A DNA stretch of 64,000 bases, taken from positions 2,852,001 to 2,916,000 of the forward strand of contig CAVUMR010000002.1 in NCBI GenBank assembly GCA_963742715.1, read 5' to 3'. Below are positions 17,668 through 26,192 of this stretch, in pieces. Source of the stretch: CAVUMR01 sp963742715 (GTDB lineage: Bacteria; Actinomycetota; Actinomycetes; Mycobacteriales; Micromonosporaceae). Both the position numbers and the translations under genes were made by a program. Below the pieces are notes generated by a model. The model did not search any database and was not told the DNA's origin. It saw only the letters and a list, made by a program, of their open reading frames with translations. The first letter of the stretch is position 1, and the number at the start of each line of letters is the position of its first letter.

Positions 17668-18306
17668 CTACATGCCGAATCGGGCGCGCCGTACGGCTTC
17701 GATCGCCGCGTCAGCTCCGCTCACCTCGACCTGTGCCGCACTCTGCCGGCCGAAGAGGTAGAGCAGCAGTTCGCCCGGGGTTCCCTCGATGCGAGCGGTC
17801 GGTTCCCCCCGCCGTGCTCGAACGGCCCGATCGGTCCCTGCCCACGCGAGCTCGAGCCCCGCGCCGCGCAGTCGCCGGGCCAGGTACCAGCGCGCGCGAG
17901 TGACGTTGCGCCACAGGGCCTCGTCCATCGCGTGCTCGTTGGTCCGCGGACCGAGACCGTTGGCCCGGCGTACGTCCTCGTGGTGGACGAAGAACTCGTT
18001 GAGGGTGGGCACCCGACGCACCCAGCCGATGCGGAAGAAACCTGGCGGCGGCCCCGAGCGGAACGCCCCGGTGAGCCAGCCGAAGTCCTTGAGCGCGAGC
18101 GCTCTTCTGCGTCGTTCCGCGAAGCGGCTCCACGCGCCGGGCAGGACCAGGCCGGGGCCGGCGAGGTGGTCGCGCTCACGGAGGATCAGGTGTGCGACGA
18201 GATCGCGGGTCGTCCACGGCTCAAGGAGGGTCGGCGCCTGCGGACCGAGCTCGTCGAGCAGATCACTGAGCTGGGCTCGCTCGACGGCGTCGAAGTACCC
18301 GGTCAT
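17668..18306 (-). CDS. TIGR03085-type DinB/maleylpyruvate-isomerase-like protein
   Basis: 212 residues of the actinobacterial TIGR03085 family, related to mycothiol-dependent maleylpyruvate isomerases. The helix WTTRDLVAHLILRERDHLAG and the conserved EFFVHHEDVRRANG segment carry the histidines expected to bind a divalent metal; GTPGELLLYLFGRQ near the C-terminus is also family-typical. It presumably uses mycothiol, with unknown substrate. It converges on the second GMC gene (32-base gap) and is divergent from peptide C, so it interrupts the peptide region on the opposite strand and is probably not part of it. Confidence 0.87.
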   Translation of the reverse strand: MTGYFDAVERAQLSDLLDELGPQAPTLLEPWTTRDLVAHLILRERDHLAGPGLVLPGAWSRFAERRRRALALKDFGWLTGAFRSGPPPGFFRIGWVRRVPTLNEFFVHHEDVRRANGLGPRTNEHAMDEALWRNVTRARWYLARRLRGAGLELAWAGTDRAVRARRGEPTARIEGTPGELLLYLFGRQSAAQVEVSGADAAIEAVRRARFGM

Positions 18307-18536
18307 GTCGCCGGAGTGTAGCCAGCACCGCGGCCGTCAGCGGGAGCGACAGCTTTGTACCGTCCGCCGGGATTAATTCACACGAATCAGGATCGCCAAC
18401 CGCGTCATGATTCCTTTGGGCTGCCCTGTCCAGCCTATTCACCGCGGAACCGGAAACTCGACCGGAAGTACCCGCGAGTAACGCCGTGACAAGGGAAAAC
18501 GCGCCAAGCAGAGGCCACGGCAACAATTCACGGCAA

Positions 18537-18572
18537 CCTTGACCGGCGTACCGGTCACTGGCAGCCTGCTCC
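18537..18572 (+). promoter_or_regulatory. Conserved upstream block of peptide C
   Basis: CCTTGACCGG (18537-18546), 17 bases, then GCCTGCTCC (18564-18572), ending 32 bases before the ATG. It is the same word pair and spacing as before peptides A and B although the modules are 9 kb apart. The rest of 18307-18604 shows no gene; the stretch near 18370-18420 is A/T-richer than average. Confidence 0.6.
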
Positions 18573-18604
18573 ACATCTGCTCATTCCGGACGAAAGGATG
18601 TCAG

Positions 18605-18799
18605 ATGCGTCAATCAATCGGACGGGTCGGGACCACTATCCTCGAGAGGCTCCTGCCGTCGGCAAAGGCGCGGGCCTGCACGACCGGCTGGTGCGAGAAG
18701 AGCAGCTCCAAGGGCAAGCGTTGCTGCAAGCAGTGCCCAGGTGGCAAGGTCTGCACGTCGTGGGGCTTCGGCTGCCCGAACAACTGCGACAACTACTGA
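18605..18799 (+). CDS. Eight-cysteine secreted peptide C, precursor
   Basis: 64 residues, diverged from A and B. The leader keeps the pattern R-x-G-x-x-I-x-E-x-LLP-x-A-x-A-x-A and ends ARA just before cysteine 25. The mature part has eight cysteines at 25, 30, 40, 41, 44, 50, 57 and 61. The common pattern across the three peptides is C-x4-C-x6/9-CC-x2-C-x5/6-C-x6-C-x3-C. Loop lengths and charge differ, and two tryptophans appear (GWC, SWGF). ATG 18605 has GAAAGGA seven bases upstream; a longer frame from 18539 crosses the conserved control block and is rejected. Followed by a hairpin, a thioredoxin and an ABC exporter. Confidence 0.85.
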   Translation: MRQSIGRVGTTILERLLPSAKARACTTGWCEKSSSKGKRCCKQCPGGKVCTSWGFGCPNNCDNY

Positions 18800-18859
18800 G
18801 GACCCGCGACAGCCTGAGCAGCCGCCACAGGCACTGAGCAACGCCTGAGAGACAGTCGC

Positions 18860-18893
18860 GACGGGTCGGACCGCACCACTGGTCCGGCCCGTC
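18860..18893 (+). terminator. Hairpin after peptide C
   Basis: Arms GACGGGTCGGACC and GGTCCGGCCCGTC, loop of eight bases, one G-T pair. Same core and same position relative to the thioredoxin ribosome site (seven bases later) as the hairpin after peptide B. Confidence 0.7.
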
Positions 18894-18915
18894 GTACCCC
18901 GGAGGGAGACCGGCC

Positions 18916-19458
18916 ATCGTCATCCTGTCCATCGCGCTCGCGCTCATCGCGCTGGTAGCGCTGTCCGCTCTCGGCCTCGTGGTCGTGCTGGCCCGCCGCA
19001 TCCGGGACATCACCGCCCGGGTCGACAAGTACCTGTCGGTGTCCGACGGTGGGCTGCCCGACCCCGGTACCCCGATCCCGGAGTTCTCCGCGACCTCTGT
19101 CGACGGCGTGCCGGTCAGCAAGGACGACCTGTCCGGGGCCAACCGCGTCTTCGCGATGCTCTCCACCGACTGCGCGGCCTGCCACGACCAGCTGCCCGCG
19201 CTGCGCGACCTGGGCCCGACCCAGTCGAGCCAACCGATCGTGGTGGTCGTCGGCGCACCGGAGCGGCGCTCCGCCATGGTCTCCGCGCTGGCCGGGAACA
19301 CCATCGTGGTCGAGGAGCCGGACGACGGCCCGATCGCCGACGCGTTCGAAATCCAGGAGTTCCCGGCGGTGCTCGTGGCCGGCAACGGGGTGGTCCGCGC
19401 GTCCGGCCACGGGCTGTCCGACGTACTGGTCTCGGCTGGGCAGCCGGCGCGCACCTAG
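18916..19458 (+). CDS. MauD/TlpA-like membrane-anchored thioredoxin, copy 2 (ATC start)
   Basis: About 180 residues and clearly paralogous to the protein at 9760. It has an N-terminal membrane helix, the redox motif DCAAC, and a cis-proline loop IQEFPAVLV. As in copy 1 no standard start codon precedes the membrane helix (first GTG is at 18979), and ATC at 18916 stands seven bases after GGAGGGAG. The two copies share the leader GGAGGGAGACCGG and ATCGTCATCCTGTC, which supports ATC initiation. Its TAG overlaps the GTG of the ABC transporter by one base. Predicted partner of the MauE-like protein for peptide C. Confidence 0.8.
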   Translation: MVILSIALALIALVALSALGLVVVLARRIRDITARVDKYLSVSDGGLPDPGTPIPEFSATSVDGVPVSKDDLSGANRVFAMLSTDCAACHDQLPALRDLGPTQSSQPIVVVVGAPERRSAMVSALAGNTIVVEEPDDGPIADAFEIQEFPAVLVAGNGVVRASGHGLSDVLVSAGQPART

Positions 19459-21287
19459 TGATCACGGTTGAGCGGGCCGGCCCGCGGACGGTCCTGCGCT
19501 GGGCAGGCGCGGCGATCCGGCTCGGCTGGTCCGCCTCACCACGCCAGCTCCTGGCTGTGCTGGCGCTGACCGTGGTCGGCGGGCTGGTACCCGTCGTCTC
19601 GGCCTGGACGACCAAGGTGCTGCTGGACGAGCTGACCAAGGGCGGGTCGGCGTCGCGGACCACGCTGGCCGCCTGCGTCGCCACGCTGGTCGTGGCCGGC
19701 CTGGCGCTCAAGGTCGCGAGTGCCGGCGAGATGTACCTGCAGGGAGTGCTGCACCGCAACGTCCGCACCGAGGTACAGACCAGGCTGTTCCGCCGGGTGA
19801 ACGCCTACCCCGGGCTGGCGCAGTTCGAGAACCCGGACACCCTGGACCGGCTCCGGATCGCCGAGCAGTCCGGCGACACCGTTCCGCAGGAGGTGCTCGG
19901 CTCGGGGATCAGCCTGATCGAGGCCGTGATCACCGCGGTCGGATTCGTGGCGACGCTGCTGGTCCTGTTCCCCTGGCTGGTGCTGGTCGTGGTGGCCGCG
20001 GCGGTACCGACCGCACTGCTGCAGCTGCGACTGGCCCGCCACCGCGCCGAGCTCCTCAACGAGGTCACCGTCTACCAGCGCCGGCAGATCTCGTACCGGT
20101 TGCTCACCACCGACGTGCGCGCCGCGAAGGAGGTACGCCTGTTCGGGCTCGGCGAGTTCCTGACCAAGCGGATGCTCCGCGACCTGCACTCCGCCAACGC
20201 GGCCGAGGCCCGGGTCGACCGGACCGCGGCGCGGCTGGAACTCACGATCGGCCTGCTCGGCGCGGTCGTCACCCTGGCCGGCGTATCCGCCGCGGCCTAC
20301 CTCGCGGTCCGCGGCCAGCTCTCGGTCGGCGACGTCACCGTGCTGCTCGCCGCCCTGATCGCGCTGCATGCCGCGTCCGGCGGGGCAACCGAACAGATCT
20401 CCAACGCGTACCGGTCGCTGCTGCTGTTCCACCACTACCTCGCCGTGGCGGAGGACCCGGTCGAGACGGTCACCGGGCGGGACGTGACCCCGCTGACCAG
20501 CGGCATCGAGTTCGACGACGTGTGGTTCAAGTACGACGAGGACCTGCCGTGGGTGCTGCGCGGGGTGAGCTGCCGGCTGTCCGCCCGGGCCGCGGTCGGA
20601 CTGGTCGGACTCAACGGCGCCGGCAAGACGACGATGGTGAAACTGCTGTGCCGGATGTACGAGCCGCAGCGCGGATGCATCCGCTGGGACGGCGTGGACA
20701 TCGCCGAACTCGACCCGGCCCAGTTACGCGCCCGCACCACCGCGGTCTTCCAGGACTTCATGACGTACGACTTCTCCGCGGCCGACAACATCGGCGTCGG
20801 CCGCGTGTCCGACCTGGGCAACCTCGACCGCATCCGGCAGGCCGCCGCGTTCGCCGGCGTCGACGAGACGATCTCTGACCTGCCCCGCGGGTACTCGACG
20901 CTGCTGACCCGGATCTTCCCGACCGACGAGGAAGGCGGCCGGGCCGCCTCCCTGTCCGGTGGCCAGTGGCAGCGGATCGCGGTCGCCCGGGGATTCCTGC
21001 GGGACGACGCGGACGTGCTGATCCTCGACGAGCCGACCTCAGGGATGGACGCCGAGGCCGAGTACGCCCTGCACAAGCGGCTCAGCGACCTCCGTACCGG
21101 CCGGCTCAGCCTGCTCATCTCGCACCGGTTGAACACTCTCCGGGACGCCGACACGATTCTCGTTCTCGACGCCGGTCAGGTCGTGGAAACCGGTACCCAC
21201 GACGAATTGATGGCCGCCGGTGGCCGGTACGCCGAATTGTTCACGCTGCAATCCGAGGGGTACCAGCTCGCCGCCACCGACGGGTAG
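19458..21287 (+). CDS. ABC transporter, fused permease and ATPase
   Basis: 609 residues. Six predicted membrane helices lie in residues 1-330, then an ATPase domain with Walker A GLNGAGKTTM near 390, signature LSGGQWQRIAVARG near 500, Walker B VLILDEPTS near 520 and a switch histidine (ISHRLNTL). No C39 peptidase domain, so the leader must be removed by another enzyme such as the S26 peptidase. This half-transporter type is common in peptide-natural-product clusters and is related to the transporter at 36944. It is coupled to the thioredoxin gene by a one-base overlap and probably exports peptides A-C. A TTA leucine codon is at 20724-20726. Confidence 0.9.
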   Translation: MITVERAGPRTVLRWAGAAIRLGWSASPRQLLAVLALTVVGGLVPVVSAWTTKVLLDELTKGGSASRTTLAACVATLVVAGLALKVASAGEMYLQGVLHRNVRTEVQTRLFRRVNAYPGLAQFENPDTLDRLRIAEQSGDTVPQEVLGSGISLIEAVITAVGFVATLLVLFPWLVLVVVAAAVPTALLQLRLARHRAELLNEVTVYQRRQISYRLLTTDVRAAKEVRLFGLGEFLTKRMLRDLHSANAAEARVDRTAARLELTIGLLGAVVTLAGVSAAAYLAVRGQLSVGDVTVLLAALIALHAASGGATEQISNAYRSLLLFHHYLAVAEDPVETVTGRDVTPLTSGIEFDDVWFKYDEDLPWVLRGVSCRLSARAAVGLVGLNGAGKTTMVKLLCRMYEPQRGCIRWDGVDIAELDPAQLRARTTAVFQDFMTYDFSAADNIGVGRVSDLGNLDRIRQAAAFAGVDETISDLPRGYSTLLTRIFPTDEEGGRAASLSGGQWQRIAVARGFLRDDADVLILDEPTSGMDAEAEYALHKRLSDLRTGRLSLLISHRLNTLRDADTILVLDAGQVVETGTHDELMAAGGRYAELFTLQSEGYQLAATDG

Positions 21288-21540
21288 ATCCCGCGCCGAC
21301 GAGCGACAATGCCGGACCCGACAAGTTCGGCTTGGACGACTTACACTTTTCGCGTTTAACCTTGAACACACAGGCGTGATCCATTCGAGCGCTGACATGT
21401 CACATAACTGACACGCTATGGATCAGACAGCCATGTCGCTTCAATGGCTGCCCAGTGGTTTTCTTAGCTTGTGCCCGCCGACGGACAACATCGGCCGATC
21501 ATCGCCGGCGACCCAACACCTTGCTCGGAGGGACCAGTCC

Positions 21541-22203
21541 ATGAAGACACTTGCCTTCGTTTCTGTGGGCATGGGCGCGGTCCTCATGCTGGTTGGACTC
21601 ATTCGTCTATTTACCTCTAAGTCAAATACTGGCGACCCAAACCAGTCAATATTCAAGATCTTCAATGTCTCCGTAGCAGGCCCAGTGGAATTAGTAGTCA
21701 TAGCGATCGGCGCCCTACTCGTAGCCGCGCCACTCATTGCACTCGTCAAATCGCCGAGAACGTCCGACCCACCTCGTCCGAGCGGAGCTCCTTCCACCTC
21801 TGGCGCTCCATCTACCGGGCCACCGCCAAGTCCACCGGGCCCTTCAGCCACCCTCGATTATCCGATGGACGGCACCAACGTTTCCAACTTGAATGGCTTC
21901 ATCGCCCGCGGAAAAGTCTCGTCCCTAGGGCCGAACACGATCTGGATCCTGGACTATGACGGCGGCTACACCGTCGATCAGCAGGCGATGGTTGTTGGAG
22001 ACAAGTGGTCGGCAGTAGACAAGCCTCTCGGAGACTCCACCGATGAGCTGCCCTTCAATTTGACCATGGTGGCCGTGATTGGCGATCAAGGCTGCACAAC
22101 GAAGCTGGCCGACATCGTCGATAACAAGGACGGCTACACCGAAGGTCTCCCTGTTGGCTGCAAGACCTTCGCCAAGGTAACGGTGAGGGTGTCCATACCT
22201 TGA
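21541..22203 (+). CDS. Hypothetical two-helix membrane protein, atypical composition
   Basis: 220 residues. There are two hydrophobic helices (about 3-23 and 45-70), a proline/serine/glycine linker (PSGAPSTSGAPSTGPPPSPP), then a soluble domain of about 120 residues with two cysteines (GCTTK, GCKTF) that is probably external. I do not recognise it. Start ATG 21541 follows CGGAGGGA by nine bases; an open frame extends to 21418 without a ribosome site. Codon use is unlike its neighbours, with many A/T-ending codons including TTA, ATA and CTA, which points to recent acquisition. A TGACATGTCA palindrome lies upstream at 21393-21402. Confidence 0.75.
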   Translation: MKTLAFVSVGMGAVLMLVGLIRLFTSKSNTGDPNQSIFKIFNVSVAGPVELVVIAIGALLVAAPLIALVKSPRTSDPPRPSGAPSTSGAPSTGPPPSPPGPSATLDYPMDGTNVSNLNGFIARGKVSSLGPNTIWILDYDGGYTVDQQAMVVGDKWSAVDKPLGDSTDELPFNLTMVAVIGDQGCTTKLADIVDNKDGYTEGLPVGCKTFAKVTVRVSIP

Positions 22204-22255
22204 TCTCGATTCTCGTGTGAAGTGGTGGAGGAACTCGAACGCGCGCCACCTCTGG

Positions 22256-22987
22256 TTAGTTGTTCGCCTCGTGTACGAGGATCGCCACCTGTACCCGGTT
22301 GGCGCAGTCGAGCTTGGTGAGGATTCGCGAGACGTACGCCTTGACGGTCGCGGTACTCATGTACAGCTCGGTACCGATGTCCGCGTTCGACTTTCCGGCA
22401 CCGACCGACAACGCGACTTCCCGCTCCCGTTCGGTGAGCTGGTCCAGCGCGATTCGTGCCAGCTCGGCCCGGTCGTTGCGCGCGTCGCGGCTCCCGCCGT
22501 GCGCGACGTGCGCGATCAGTCGGGTCAGTACCGCCGGCGACAGCATTGATTCTCCGGCGGCGACGCGCCGTACCGAATCAATGATCTGTTGGGGTGGGGT
22601 GTCCTTGAGCAGGAAGCCGTTCGCGCCGGCGCGCAACGCGCGGACGATGTGCTCGTCGGTGTCGAACGTGGTGAGCACGATGACCGCGGGCCGGTGCGCG
22701 TTGTCGTCGGCCGGTCCGCCGTCGACCGCGCCAGCAACGCCAGCCTCAACCGCACCGGCGCCGGGTGCGCGCAGTGCCCCGGTGGCGGTCAGACCGTCCA
22801 TGCCGGGCATCCGGATGTCCATGAGTACGACATCCGGGTGCAGCCGGCCGGCGGCCTCGATCGCCTCGGCGCCGTTGGCCGCCTCCCCCACCACCGTGAT
22901 GCCCTCGTCCGCGCCGAGCACGAGCGACAGGCCGACCCGCACCAGCGGGTCGTCGTCCACCAGCAGCACCCGGATCAGGTCGGCCAC
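22256..22987 (-). CDS. NarL/FixJ-type response regulator
   Basis: 243 residues: a receiver domain with the phosphoacceptor in VVLMDIRMPGMDG and a C-terminal LuxR helix-turn-helix (LTEREREVALSVGAGKSNADIG). An unusual glycine/alanine-rich insertion, APGAGAVEAGVAGAVDGGP, lies between the third and fourth receiver strands (about residues 76-95). Its start overlaps the end of the kinase gene by 13 bases, so the pair is co-translated. Targets are unknown; the upstream YqeB gene in the same operon is a candidate partner in sensing. Confidence 0.92.
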   Translation of the reverse strand: MADLIRVLLVDDDPLVRVGLSLVLGADEGITVVGEAANGAEAIEAAGRLHPDVVLMDIRMPGMDGLTATGALRAPGAGAVEAGVAGAVDGGPADDNAHRPAVIVLTTFDTDEHIVRALRAGANGFLLKDTPPQQIIDSVRRVAAGESMLSPAVLTRLIAHVAHGGSRDARNDRAELARIALDQLTEREREVALSVGAGKSNADIGTELYMSTATVKAYVSRILTKLDCANRVQVAILVHEANN

Positions 22988-24252
22988 GGCAACCAGGCTT
23001 CCAGGTCGAACGTGACCTGCCCGTCCGCGCCGCGCCGTACGCCATGATCCAGCCGGCCGCCGGCGAGACTCACCCGCTCGGCCAGGCCAACCAGCCCGGA
23101 CCGGGCCCCCGGAATCGTCGACGCCCCAGCGGCCGCGAGCCGGTTGCGTACGTGAACGTGCAGCTCACCGGCCGGTCCACCGTCCAACTCGAGCCACACC
23201 GAAGCGCCAGGCGCGTGCTTGCCCGCGTTGGTCAGCGCCTCCTGCACGATCCGGTACGCCGTGCGGCTCACCGATGGTGGCGCCGGAGCCGCGGGCAACC
23301 GGTTGTCGACCGCAACCGTGGTACCGGCCGACCGGCACTCCGCGACCAGCTCGTCGAGGTCGGCCAGGCTCGGCTGCGGCCGGACGCCGCCATCGCCGAA
23401 ACCGCCAGGACCAGCGGCATCGCCAACACCGTCGCCGGCACGCAGTACGCCGAGGATCTCGCGCAGGTCCTCCAACGCCTGATGGGCGCTGGCCCGGATG
23501 GTGCCGGCGGCCCGCGCCACCTCCTCGCTGGACAGGTCCGGCCGGATCTCCAACGCGCCGGCGTGCAGGCTGACCAGCGAGATCCGGTGTGCGAGCACGT
23601 CATGCATCTCGCGCGCGATGCGCTGCCGCTCCTCGGCGCGCAACTGGTCGGCGCGGGACCGCGCCTCCGCCTCGGCCCGGGCCGCGCGCTCCCGCAGCGA
23701 GACCACCAGCTCCCGCCGCGAGCGCAGCACCGATCCCACCGCGACCGCGATCGACAACAGCGCCACGCCCACCGCGTTGGTGCCCGGCACGGTGAGCTCC
23801 GGGTCGGGCCGGAGAATCGAGTACGGCACCACGGCCAGCGCGTGCGCGGCGGCGACCGCCACGGTCACCTGCCAACGCCGGTACATCGCCACGGTGCCGA
23901 CCGCGATCAGCACCGCCGCGCCGGTCAGTTCACTGACCGCGGCGAGCGGGACCAGCGCCAGCGCGACCCCGACCGGGTACCGGCGCCGCCACCACAGCGC
24001 GACACAGCCCACACCGGCCAGCACCACCGCCAGGAACAACTCGTCGCCGGTGACCCGCCCGGCGATCTCCGCGTCTTCGGCCACGAGCAGCGCGACCACG
24101 AGTGCGGCGACGATCCAGACAAGATCGACGAACCGGTCGCCGACCGACCGACCCGTCCCCTCGCCCGCGTCGCCGGTGGGAGACGTGGCGCTGGTCGCCG
24201 ACGTGGCGCTGGTCGGCGACGGGGCGGCGGGTGCCGGGACGGAACGGGTCAT
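22975..24252 (-). CDS. Membrane sensor histidine kinase (HisKA_3)
   Basis: 425 residues. A Thr/Ser/Ala-rich start with degenerate SATSATSP repeats is followed by about five membrane helices, then the dimerisation segment RIAREMHDVLAHRISLVSLHAG containing the phosphorylated histidine, and an HATPase domain with LTNAGKHAPGA and RSGLVGLAERVSLAGG. This is a classical actinobacterial NarX/DesK-like kinase. ATG overlaps the preceding YqeB stop (ATGA), and the gene end overlaps the regulator, so all three are one operon. No extracellular sensing domain is apparent, so the signal may be in the membrane. Confidence 0.92.
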   Translation of the reverse strand: MTRSVPAPAAPSPTSATSATSATSPTGDAGEGTGRSVGDRFVDLVWIVAALVVALLVAEDAEIAGRVTGDELFLAVVLAGVGCVALWWRRRYPVGVALALVPLAAVSELTGAAVLIAVGTVAMYRRWQVTVAVAAAHALAVVPYSILRPDPELTVPGTNAVGVALLSIAVAVGSVLRSRRELVVSLRERAARAEAEARSRADQLRAEERQRIAREMHDVLAHRISLVSLHAGALEIRPDLSSEEVARAAGTIRASAHQALEDLREILGVLRAGDGVGDAAGPGGFGDGGVRPQPSLADLDELVAECRSAGTTVAVDNRLPAAPAPPSVSRTAYRIVQEALTNAGKHAPGASVWLELDGGPAGELHVHVRNRLAAAGASTIPGARSGLVGLAERVSLAGGRLDHGVRRGADGQVTFDLEAWLPWPT

Positions 24253-24956
24253 GACCGCACGAGCGGGCGCCAGAACTGCTGCGACCCGTCGTCGCGTACC
24301 ACGAAGCCGAGGTTCGCCACCGCGTCGCGCAGGTCACGGATCTCCCGGTGCGCCTTCTTCTTCAGCGCCACCTCGCGGGCGGCCAGCACCGCGTCGACCG
24401 CGGCCGGCAGCTCGGGAGTACCGGGACTCCAGCGCTGGTACAGCTCGGCGAACGGATCCTCGTCCCGCCACGGGTACCCGTGCTCCCGGAACGCGGCTGC
24501 CAGCGCGACCGGCGACACGTCGTGAATTTCCCGCAGGAGCTGGCGGGACTCGCGGTCCAGTACGACGAGCTTGCGGCCGTCGAGGAACACCGCGGTCGCG
24601 TCGACCCGCGCGATCGTCTGGGTCCGGTCGTCGCGGTCGATCCGCAGCAGCGTGTCGGTCAGCGTGATCGTCGTCGACTGCCGGACCGCTACGTACGCCA
24701 CCGTGAGTCCGATCGTCAGGCCGCCGGCCGCGCAGGCGACCGCCTCCCACGGCTGGTCCACGCTGGCGAACAGCCGGAACAGCGGCCGCAGCGGCAGCCC
24801 GACGGACAGTCCGATGGCCCAGCGCGCGAACGGCGGCAGCACCAGCCCGAGCAGCAGCCCCAGCGACGGCAGCCCGACCAGCGTGATCAGCCGGTCGGTG
24901 GCCGACAGCGCCAGGACTGTCGTGCCGTAGCTGTCCGCGGTCGGTCTGTCAGCCAT
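24249..24956 (-). CDS. YqeB-family membrane protein
   Basis: 235 residues. Two membrane helices lie at about 22-45 and 70-95, then a cytosolic domain with the motifs DRDDRTQTIARVDATAVFLDGRKL (split here only by reading) and VALKKKAHREIRDLR. The length and order match actinobacterial YqeB-like proteins of unknown role. ATG 24956 is selected over upstream frames because the protein family begins with a short polar stretch before the first helix. It is first in an operon with the kinase and regulator. Confidence 0.8.
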   Translation of the reverse strand: MADRPTADSYGTTVLALSATDRLITLVGLPSLGLLLGLVLPPFARWAIGLSVGLPLRPLFRLFASVDQPWEAVACAAGGLTIGLTVAYVAVRQSTTITLTDTLLRIDRDDRTQTIARVDATAVFLDGRKLVVLDRESRQLLREIHDVSPVALAAAFREHGYPWRDEDPFAELYQRWSPGTPELPAAVDAVLAAREVALKKKAHREIRDLRDAVANLGFVVRDDGSQQFWRPLVRS

Positions 24957-25166
24957 CACATTCCATCTCGCGTGGTCGGGCGGGGGGTTCGACCCAGCGT
25001 CGCACGTAGGGCAGCACCGAACAGCCGGCAAAGGTCGACCGCCCCCATCGACTTTGGTCGACGGTTCATCCGACGCGCAGAGGCTCTGGTCGAAAGCTCG
25101 ATGCCGAGCGGCCAATAGGCGGCCGATCGTATTCACCGGCACCGCCGGCAGCCGTCTAATGCGGAC

Positions 25167-26192
25167 ATGACCTCTGCATTCATCAAGCGGATCGCCCCGG
25201 CCATCGGCCTGCTGATACTCGCGCCCTGGGTCGGCGAATTCCTGCTGGGCAACGTCTCGGCCCGACTCCTCCCGGCGTTGCCATTTCTCGTACCGATGTA
25301 CGGCGGCGGCGCATTGCTGATTCGCGAGGTGGTACGGCGCAGCGGTCGCGGCTGGCCGACGATATTCCTGCTCGCCGCGGCGTACGGCGTGATCGAGGAG
25401 GGGCTGGTCGACCAGTCGCTGTTCAACCCGGGCATCGCCGACGTCGACTTCTCCGGTGCCACCGCGATTCCGGCTCTCGGTATCACCGGCTACGACGCGA
25501 TGGCGTTCACCATCGGGCACATCGTCTGGAGCATCGGCATCCCGATCGCGATTGTCGAGCTGCTCACCCCGCGCCGGCGGGAAACGCCGTGGCTCGGTCG
25601 TACCGGCCTGTTCCTCACCGCCGGCCTCTATGTCGCCGGTTGCCTGGTTCTGTTCGACGAGCTCCGCCGTACCGAACACTTCATGGCCTCACCCGCACAG
25701 TTGGCCAGCGTGGCGGGCATCGCGCTACTCCTGATCGGCGTCGCCTTCGCGATCCGTACCGGCACCGCTGCACGGGACGGCTGGCTTCCCCGACCGTGGC
25801 AGGTCGGCCTCGGCGCCTTCGTTGCCGCGAACGCGTTTGTCGCCCGGCCGGAAGACTGGGCCGGCGTGATTTTCGGCGTTCTGCTCCTCGGTACAGCTGC
25901 CATGCTCATCGGTTGGCTGTCCCGCCGCCACGGGTGGGGTCCGCGACACCGGTTCGCGCTGGTGGCCGGCGCGCTGCCCACCTACGCCTGGCTCGGCTTC
26001 GTGCTGACCTGGCTGGTCGAGCCGGGCGACCCGGTGCGATGGCTGGGCAACGCGGCCTTCGCACTGATCGCCGTGCTGCTGCTCGTCAAGACCAGGCGGA
26101 TGGTGTACCGGTCGGCAGAACCGGCCGCGATCCCGGCGACCGGCGAGCTGGTCACGCCGAGCCGCGGACAACGAGTTCGGTACCGAGCGTGA
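25167..26192 (+). CDS. Hypothetical multi-pass membrane protein (CPBP-like features)
   Basis: 341 residues with eight or nine predicted membrane helices. One helix carries GVIEEGLVDQSLF and the next GHIVWSIGIPI: an EE pair and a histidine in helices resembles CPBP/CAAX-type membrane proteases, but the full EExxxR motif is absent, so any protease activity is doubtful. I cannot give a function. Its last 41 bases overlap the 3' end of the LacI gene on the other strand, which means the two transcripts are antisense there. Confidence 0.7.
   Translation: MTSAFIKRIAPAIGLLILAPWVGEFLLGNVSARLLPALPFLVPMYGGGALLIREVVRRSGRGWPTIFLLAAAYGVIEEGLVDQSLFNPGIADVDFSGATAIPALGITGYDAMAFTIGHIVWSIGIPIAIVELLTPRRRETPWLGRTGLFLTAGLYVAGCLVLFDELRRTEHFMASPAQLASVAGIALLLIGVAFAIRTGTAARDGWLPRPWQVGLGAFVAANAFVARPEDWAGVIFGVLLLGTAAMLIGWLSRRHGWGPRHRFALVAGALPTYAWLGFVLTWLVEPGDPVRWLGNAAFALIAVLLLVKTRRMVYRSAEPAAIPATGELVTPSRGQRVRYRA

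Noticed and set aside
19458..21287. Second lanthipeptide system around the cysteine-rich peptides
   Set aside because: No LanM, LanB/LanC, LanKC or other lanthionine enzyme lies near 7.8-21 kb, and the peptides are poor in Ser/Thr compared with Cys.
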